Of a DNA stretch of 59,374 nucleotides, positions 54,158-59,374 are shown in pieces (position 1 is the first letter of the stretch; each line of letters begins with the position of its first letter). Source of the stretch: Paludibacteraceae bacterium (GTDB lineage Bacteria; Bacteroidota; Bacteroidia; Bacteroidales; Paludibacteraceae); assembly GCA_016937795.1 (NCBI GenBank), contig JAFGVV010000060.1, positions 1 to 59,374 of the forward strand. The letters run 5' to 3'. Under the pieces are notes generated by a model. That model was given only the letters and a program-made list of their open reading frames with translations. It had not been told where the DNA came from and made no database searches. Made by a program: the position numbers and the translations under genes.

Positions 54158-56119
54158 ATGATAAAAGACATTCTCCAAAACAACAAAGCCGTAAGTTCTA
54201 ATGCTCAAACATTAGAAATTCTTCACACGCATTTCCCACAATGCTTTAACAAAGAAGGAAACTTTGATATAGATAAATTCAAAGAACTGGTACGTGCGGA
54301 TGTAGATGTCACACACGAAGGTTACGACCTCAATTTCCTGGGAAAAAACTATGCTAAACTACTGGCTTCGGTTGACACTACGACTATCATACAGCCTGAT
54401 ACAGAACACAATGCAAAACCCGAAAACGCCAACAGTCAAAACCTGTATATCAGTGGCGATAACCTCGACGGACTGAAACACTTGCTAAAATCGTACACCG
54501 GAGCAGTAAAATGCATCTATATCGACCCGCCATACAACACAGGAAGTGATGGTTTTGTGTATAACGACAAATTTAATTACTCAGCCGAAGAACTTACCTC
54601 AAAATTAAGTATAAGCGACGAACAAGCACAAAAGATTCTTGTCCTTACCCGACGTGGTTCTGCTTCACATTCGGCTTGGCTTACTTTTATGTACCCTCGC
54701 TTATTGCTTGCGCGTGATTTACTTAAATCGGATGGAGTTATTTTTATCTCAATAGATGATAACGAACAGGCAAATCTAAAACTGCTTTGTGACAGTGTTT
54801 TTGGAGAGGAGAATTTTGTAGAAGTACTAAAATGGAAAAAGAAAAAACAACCTTCGTTCTTAGCAACACATACAGCAAAAGTGATGGAGTATATTCTTGT
54901 TTATTCAAAAAACAAGGAAAAATTGGAGAAATTATCTATAGATGGAACTTCTGACTCGACGAAAAAGGTTATAAACGTTTCAAACAAAGAATGTCAAAGG
55001 CATTTCAAATCCAATTGCAGAGTTAAAGGAGAATCTAATAGAATAATTAAAGCCGGTAAATATAAAATTAAAACTATGGAAATAGAATATTTAAATGATA
55101 TTTATATCAAAAATGGATATTCTACAAATGAAGTAAATGTAATTTCAAAGTTTTCAGTCTCTCAAGACAAAATTGATGATTATATTAAAAATGACCTTTT
55201 GTTTATAACAGCACAAAATGGATTAAGAAGGGATGTTGCAATAGAAGAAATTGGCAAAAGAAAATCTATAACGGACTTACTACTATCAGATTGGGGCGAT
55301 AATCAAGAAAGTGATAAGGAGTTCATTGATCTTTTTGGCGAGAAGTATTTTGATTACAATAAGCCAGTATTATTAATAAAAAATCTAATCTTATCAAATT
55401 ACACAGAAGATGAAATTGTATTAGATTTCTTTTCTGGTTCAGCAACTACTGCTGAAGCCGTTATGAGGGCAAATATTGATAAAGGGAACCGTAGATACTT
55501 TTTAATCCAATTGCCTGAAAATTTAGATATAACATACGAAAATGCAAATCCAGATGAAAGAATAAAATTTAAAACACTATTTAACTTCTTAGATTCTGTA
55601 AATCGTTCGCATAATCTTGACCAAATAGGTATTGAAAGAATAACACGTTCTGCAGTTAAAATAAAAGCCGAAACAGGTGCAGATATCGACTATGGTTTTA
55701 AACATTATACATTAGTTGAACCATCGGCAGACACATTGGACAAATTGGAAGAGTTTAAAGCCAGCGAATTGTTTAGCAATAACGACACATTGAGTTTGTT
55801 TGGAAAAGAAACAGTGCTCGAAACTTGGTTAGTAAAGGATGGTTACGGCTTTGGTGCAAAAGTACAGGAAGTAAAATTAGCGAATTATAAGGCTTATTTG
55901 TGTGGCAAGCATCTATATTTTATCGAAGCAGGCATAGATGAAAACGATATGGTGGCACTGCTCGATAAATACCAACAAGAATCTGCCTTTAGTCCCGAAA
56001 ACATTGTGGTGTTCGGTTATAGTTTCAATTTTTCACAAACCGAAATGCTTCGCAAAAACCTGTTTGTGCTTAAAGACAGTCACAAAAATCTGAAAGCAAA
56101 CTTCGATATTCGTTACTAA
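54158..56119 (+). CDS. mod: Type III restriction-modification DNA methyltransferase (Mod)
   Basis: 653 residues. Motif IV IDPPYNTG (Asp123-Pro-Pro-Tyr126) precedes the AdoMet-binding motif I LDFFSGSATTAEAV (Asp423), the beta-class order typical of type III Mod. N-terminal FDIDKFKELVRADVDV and YDLNFLGKNYAKLL are family signatures, as is the C-terminal DIDYGFKHYTLVEP region. Mod methylates adenine in an asymmetric site and supplies specificity to the Res complex. The stretch between the motifs (about residues 225-430, the target recognition domain) is visibly more A+T-rich and lysine-rich than the flanks, consistent with a swapped recognition domain. res starts 3 bases after the stop. A structured segment precedes the start. 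Confidence 0.95.
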   Translation: MIKDILQNNKAVSSNAQTLEILHTHFPQCFNKEGNFDIDKFKELVRADVDVTHEGYDLNFLGKNYAKLLASVDTTTIIQPDTEHNAKPENANSQNLYISGDNLDGLKHLLKSYTGAVKCIYIDPPYNTGSDGFVYNDKFNYSAEELTSKLSISDEQAQKILVLTRRGSASHSAWLTFMYPRLLLARDLLKSDGVIFISIDDNEQANLKLLCDSVFGEENFVEVLKWKKKKQPSFLATHTAKVMEYILVYSKNKEKLEKLSIDGTSDSTKKVINVSNKECQRHFKSNCRVKGESNRIIKAGKYKIKTMEIEYLNDIYIKNGYSTNEVNVISKFSVSQDKIDDYIKNDLLFITAQNGLRRDVAIEEIGKRKSITDLLLSDWGDNQESDKEFIDLFGEKYFDYNKPVLLIKNLILSNYTEDEIVLDFFSGSATTAEAVMRANIDKGNRRYFLIQLPENLDITYENANPDERIKFKTLFNFLDSVNRSHNLDQIGIERITRSAVKIKAETGADIDYGFKHYTLVEPSADTLDKLEEFKASELFSNNDTLSLFGKETVLETWLVKDGYGFGAKVQEVKLANYKAYLCGKHLYFIEAGIDENDMVALLDKYQQESAFSPENIVVFGYSFNFSQTEMLRKNLFVLKDSHKNLKANFDIRY

Positions 56120-56122
56120 ACT

Positions 56123-59074
56123 ATGGAACTAATTCTACAAACAGGGCTTACACATCAGCAGTGCGCTGTTGATGCTATTGCTAAGGTATTTCAAAAAGCG
56201 GAAATCAATCAGCCAAACCAATATTACACAAATCCGAATGTTTCAATTGAAAATGGCATTTTTGAAAACATCAAACAGATTCAAATCGAAAATGAAGTGC
56301 ACTCATCATTTCGTACCATTGCCAATACCGAAAAAGCCCTACATTTGGATATAAAGATGGAAACAGGTACAGGTAAAACCTATGTTTACACCCATGCCAT
56401 TTATGAACTTCATCGCCTGTATGGAATTAATAAATTTATCGTAGCTGTGCCCACATTGCCAATAAAAGCGGGTGCAGAGCAGTTTCTGGGCGACAGCTAT
56501 GTACAAAAACACTTTGAAAACACTTGCGGCTATGGCGCTCAAATTGAACTTTATACGCTGAAAGCACAAACAAAAAAGAAAGGAAAAACATTTTTCCCAA
56601 GTGCAGTACGTGCTTTTGTAGAAGGCTCTAACCAAACAAGCAATAAAATCTTTGTATTGCTCACCAATATGCATTTGTTGACTAATGCCACCATGCTTTC
56701 ACGTTCCGATTATGACTTTGGTATTCACGGATATTATCGACCTTTCGATGCATTGGCTGCAACCAAACCTTTTGTAATAATTGATGAGCCACATCGCTTT
56801 CAGCGTGACCAAAAGGCCTTTGAAAAAATTACGGATGAACTAAAACCGCAATGTATTATTCGTTTTGGTGCTACGTTTCCGGATATTACGGTTGGCAAAG
56901 GGAAAAACAAAGTAACAAAAAAAGATTATCTCAATTTACTTTACGACTTAAATGCTTGTGCATCTTTTAATCAGAACCTCATTAAAGGAGTTGCAAAGGA
57001 GCATTTTGAGCCTTTATCATCGAAAGACGAAAAAATAAAAATCACTTCTATTGAGAGTAAAACCTCAGTGACGTTCAATCATATTTTGGCTACAGTGCGT
57101 AAATCTTATACCATGCAGTCGGGCGATTCGCTTTCGGTAATTAGTGATGAACTGCGAGGCTTGACAATTTCGGGTATTGGCTCAAACTTTGTTGAGTTTT
57201 CGAACGGACAGGAAAAACGGGTTGGCGAAGAGTTTACGGTAGATATTTTTTCCGATTCGTATCAGGAACAAATGATTCGGTTGGCTATTCAACGGCATTT
57301 TGAGACAGAACGAGCCAATTTCAACCGACCATGCAAAATTAAAACATTAGCACTTTTCTTTATCGACAATATTGAATCCTATCGTGGCGACATTAACGGC
57401 GATAAATGGCTGCACACAATTTTCGAACAGCTACTAAATGAACGTATTGAATATGAACTAAAACAATCTTGTTCGGACGAATACCGTACTTATCTCGAAG
57501 CAAGTAAAGCTGATATTTCAGCCTGTCATGCCGGTTATTTTGCGAAAGATAATACGGATAGCGATGAAAGTATTGCCGAAGAAGTGGATGAAATTTTACA
57601 CAACAAAAAGAAACTGTTATCCATTGTAAATGAAGATGGTTCACTAAATACGCGCCGATTTTTGTTTTCGAAGTGGACATTAAAAGAAGGTTGGGACAAT
57701 CCAAATGTATTTACCATAGTCAAATTGCGTTCGAGCGGAAGCGACAATAGCAAAATTCAGGAAGTGGGTCGCGGGTTGCGCTTGCCGGTTGATGAATTTG
57801 GCAACCGAATTTCGAATGAAGAATTTCTGTTGAACTATATTGTAGATTTTACTGAAGCTGATTTTGCCAATCGTTTAGTTGCTGAAATTAATGCAGAGTT
57901 GCCTGAAAATAAGGCTCTAGAAATTTCAAATGAAGAAATGGAGCGTGTGGCAAACTTAAAAGGGATTACTTCAAAAACACTCTTCATAGAATTGCTAACC
58001 AAGGACTTTATTGATACCGACAAAGTAATTATATCAGATAGGATTGATGATTTCTATCAGGACTACCCCGAATTTAACACGACACGACTTACTGGTAATA
58101 AGGTAATTGACAAGAATAAAAACCAACGAAATACAGTCAAAGTTCGATTAGCTAAATTCAATGAGCTAAAGGAATTGTGGACTGCCATCAACAAAAAATA
58201 TATTCTGTTTTTCGACAAAAGCGTTGATGAATCTATTGCCAATGATTTACAAAGTTTATTACATGATGGCGTTTTTAGTTTACAGGAAATAAGTTCTGAC
58301 CGCCAAACTATCAAAGCAGGTAAAGACAAGGCAGAAGTTTTAAGCGATGCAGGAGCTATATTCTTCATTAGTGGTAAGAAAATGCCGTATAATGTGTTTC
58401 TTAAACGAATAAACAAAGCCACTTCAATTCCTATAACAATAATTCATAATGCTATTGTTCAATATGTTGCTTCAAAGTCAGAATTCAATCTTTCATTATT
58501 TAACGAAAACTCGCTTTCGCGTTTTATATCTAAATTCAACGATTGGAAATACAACAATTTAAACGGTCGCTTTAATTACAAACAAACCACATACACACCT
58601 ACTTCAACAAAATTGACAAATATTGATGGATCAATAAATGAGGAGGTTGTGCAAGGTGAAATTGGTGTAAATCTATTAAATGGTCAGCCTTCTGAGAAAT
58701 ATCTCTATGATGTAATTGCTTATGATTCTGACTTGGAAAGAAAAAACATAATGGAGAGTATTCAGGATGTTATTGTGTTTGGTAAAATCCCCAGAAAAAG
58801 CATCTCGATTCCCACCATTGGGACTGATTCATATAGCCCTGATTTTATGTATGTTGTAAATAAAAAGGATGGGCAAAAAGAATTAAACATCGTGATAGAG
58901 TCAAAGGACTACAAATCCGAATCTGATTTACGAGGTGAAGAAGCAATGAAAATTAATTGCGCTGAGAAATTTTTCAATCAACTCACTTTGGATGGATATA
59001 AAGTTGCCTTTAAAAAACAATTAAATACCAGCGGAGTAAAATCAATTATTGAAGAAATTAGTTGTCAATCTTAA
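56123..59074 (+). CDS. res: Type III restriction endonuclease subunit (Res)
   Basis: 983 residues. N-terminal superfamily 2 helicase: Walker A METGTGKTY (Lys85), PTLPIKAG, DEPH box IIDEPHRF (221-224), RFGATFP, and motif VI-like IQEVGRGLRLPVD. The C-terminal nuclease is of the PD-(D/E)xK type: SPDFMYV with Pro906-Asp907 and IVIESK with Glu926-x-Lys928. The length is normal for Res, and no frame break is seen. With Mod it would cleave DNA carrying two inversely oriented unmethylated sites after ATP-driven communication. It is translated directly after mod and completes an apparently intact defence operon. Confidence 0.95.
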   Translation: MELILQTGLTHQQCAVDAIAKVFQKAEINQPNQYYTNPNVSIENGIFENIKQIQIENEVHSSFRTIANTEKALHLDIKMETGTGKTYVYTHAIYELHRLYGINKFIVAVPTLPIKAGAEQFLGDSYVQKHFENTCGYGAQIELYTLKAQTKKKGKTFFPSAVRAFVEGSNQTSNKIFVLLTNMHLLTNATMLSRSDYDFGIHGYYRPFDALAATKPFVIIDEPHRFQRDQKAFEKITDELKPQCIIRFGATFPDITVGKGKNKVTKKDYLNLLYDLNACASFNQNLIKGVAKEHFEPLSSKDEKIKITSIESKTSVTFNHILATVRKSYTMQSGDSLSVISDELRGLTISGIGSNFVEFSNGQEKRVGEEFTVDIFSDSYQEQMIRLAIQRHFETERANFNRPCKIKTLALFFIDNIESYRGDINGDKWLHTIFEQLLNERIEYELKQSCSDEYRTYLEASKADISACHAGYFAKDNTDSDESIAEEVDEILHNKKKLLSIVNEDGSLNTRRFLFSKWTLKEGWDNPNVFTIVKLRSSGSDNSKIQEVGRGLRLPVDEFGNRISNEEFLLNYIVDFTEADFANRLVAEINAELPENKALEISNEEMERVANLKGITSKTLFIELLTKDFIDTDKVIISDRIDDFYQDYPEFNTTRLTGNKVIDKNKNQRNTVKVRLAKFNELKELWTAINKKYILFFDKSVDESIANDLQSLLHDGVFSLQEISSDRQTIKAGKDKAEVLSDAGAIFFISGKKMPYNVFLKRINKATSIPITIIHNAIVQYVASKSEFNLSLFNENSLSRFISKFNDWKYNNLNGRFNYKQTTYTPTSTKLTNIDGSINEEVVQGEIGVNLLNGQPSEKYLYDVIAYDSDLERKNIMESIQDVIVFGKIPRKSISIPTIGTDSYSPDFMYVVNKKDGQKELNIVIESKDYKSESDLRGEEAMKINCAEKFFNQLTLDGYKVAFKKQLNTSGVKSIIEEISCQS

Positions 59075-59085
59075 AATCAGCATTT

Positions 59086-59220
59086 ATCGCCCCCGACGCC
59101 GTAGGTGTCGCAAATTTATAGAAAAAATGCCATTCATGGTTGTTATTCGACCCCTTTCGGGGTCGTATGGGCGATGGGTTGGATTGTGTTCTCTATAAGT
59201 ATGTTATCCCGTTGGGATAA
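59086..59220. repeat. Hairpin cluster after res
   Basis: Three strong hairpins, CGACGCC-GTA-GGTGTCG (59094-59110), CGACCCC-TTTC-GGGGTCG (59148-59165) and TTATCCC-GTT-GGGATAA (59204-59220), with the first two enclosed by ATCGCCC (59086-59092) and GGGCGAT (59169-59175). No frame. It may end the mod-res transcript, or may be a dispersed structured repeat. Confidence 0.6.
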
Positions 59221-59273
59221 TGAATCATATTTAGTTAATGTGAGGTTAGAAAAAAATACCCAATAAATTTAAT

Positions 59274-59374
59274 CACTACTGACCGACAAAAAATAGTTTG
59301 AATTAGTTTTTTTAGCTTATTAGATTCCTCACTACGTTCGGAATGACAGGCAATCAATAAGTTAGATTTTTGGG
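59274..59374. repeat. Foldback element, second copy (cut by window end)
   Basis: It begins with CACTACTGACC and aligns without gaps to 36535-36635 with about 11 mismatches in 101 bases, including the shared AGATTCCTCACTACGTTCGG core. Confidence 0.8.

Overview
The window looks like chromosomal DNA of a Bacteroidota organism, probably order Bacteroidales. Promoters carry the Bacteroidota -7 box TAnnTTTG, some with a TTTG box 18 bases upstream. There is a SusC/SusD pair, there are two hybrid two-component systems of the Bacteroides type, and several secreted proteins end in type IX secretion (T9SS) sorting domains. I cannot name the genus. No tRNA, rRNA or CRISPR array was seen.

Bases 1-51.8 kb form a large glycan-degradation region aimed at sulfated, sialylated and fucosylated amino-sugar glycans such as mucin O-glycans, N-glycans or related host glycoconjugates. 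(a) 0-5.2 kb, minus strand: two S-type sulfatases and a GH123-like enzyme, followed by a partial secreted protein. (b) 5.4-12.1 kb, plus strand: one polypeptide joining a sulfatase to a GH33 sialidase, then hybrid sensor-regulator HTCS1. (c) 12.4-22.0 kb, minus strand: a T9SS protein, a LamG-GH18 T9SS enzyme, a lipoprotein, SusC and SusD. (d) 22.4-34.6 kb, plus strand: a paralogue of that T9SS protein, then GH20 hexosaminidase, GH2 beta-galactosidase, GH29 alpha-fucosidase and a LamG-GH89 alpha-N-acetylglucosaminidase with a T9SS tail. (e) 34.9-36.4 kb, minus strand: a sialate O-acetylesterase-like SGNH hydrolase. (f) 37-47.2 kb, plus strand: two large non-catalytic T9SS proteins with ricin-like and FIVAR-like modules, a 1455-residue T9SS sialidase and a 63-residue protein. 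(g) 47.7-51.8 kb: a second hybrid system, HTCS2.

The enzymes fit sequential exo-trimming. The esterase and the two sialidases remove sialic acids, the sulfatases uncap sulfated GlcNAc or Gal/GalNAc, and the fucosidase, galactosidase, hexosaminidase, alpha-GlcNAcase and GH123 remove the remaining sugars. GH18 may make an internal cut, and SusC/SusD import the products. A 14+7+14 base direct-repeat motif with a 21-base period lies on both flanks of the promoter region between the divergent paralogues (22.1-22.3 kb), and a third copy precedes HTCS2. It is a good candidate operator for the hybrid regulators.

From 51.8 kb the content changes to an accessory island: DUF2442, a KilA-N remnant, a shortened HEPN gene, an MNT nucleotidyltransferase fused to a RelB-like antitoxin, a RelE/ParE-like toxin, a strongly folded non-coding segment, and a complete type III restriction-modification pair (mod, res). 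The window ends in hairpin repeats and a second copy of a foldback element also found at 36.5 kb.
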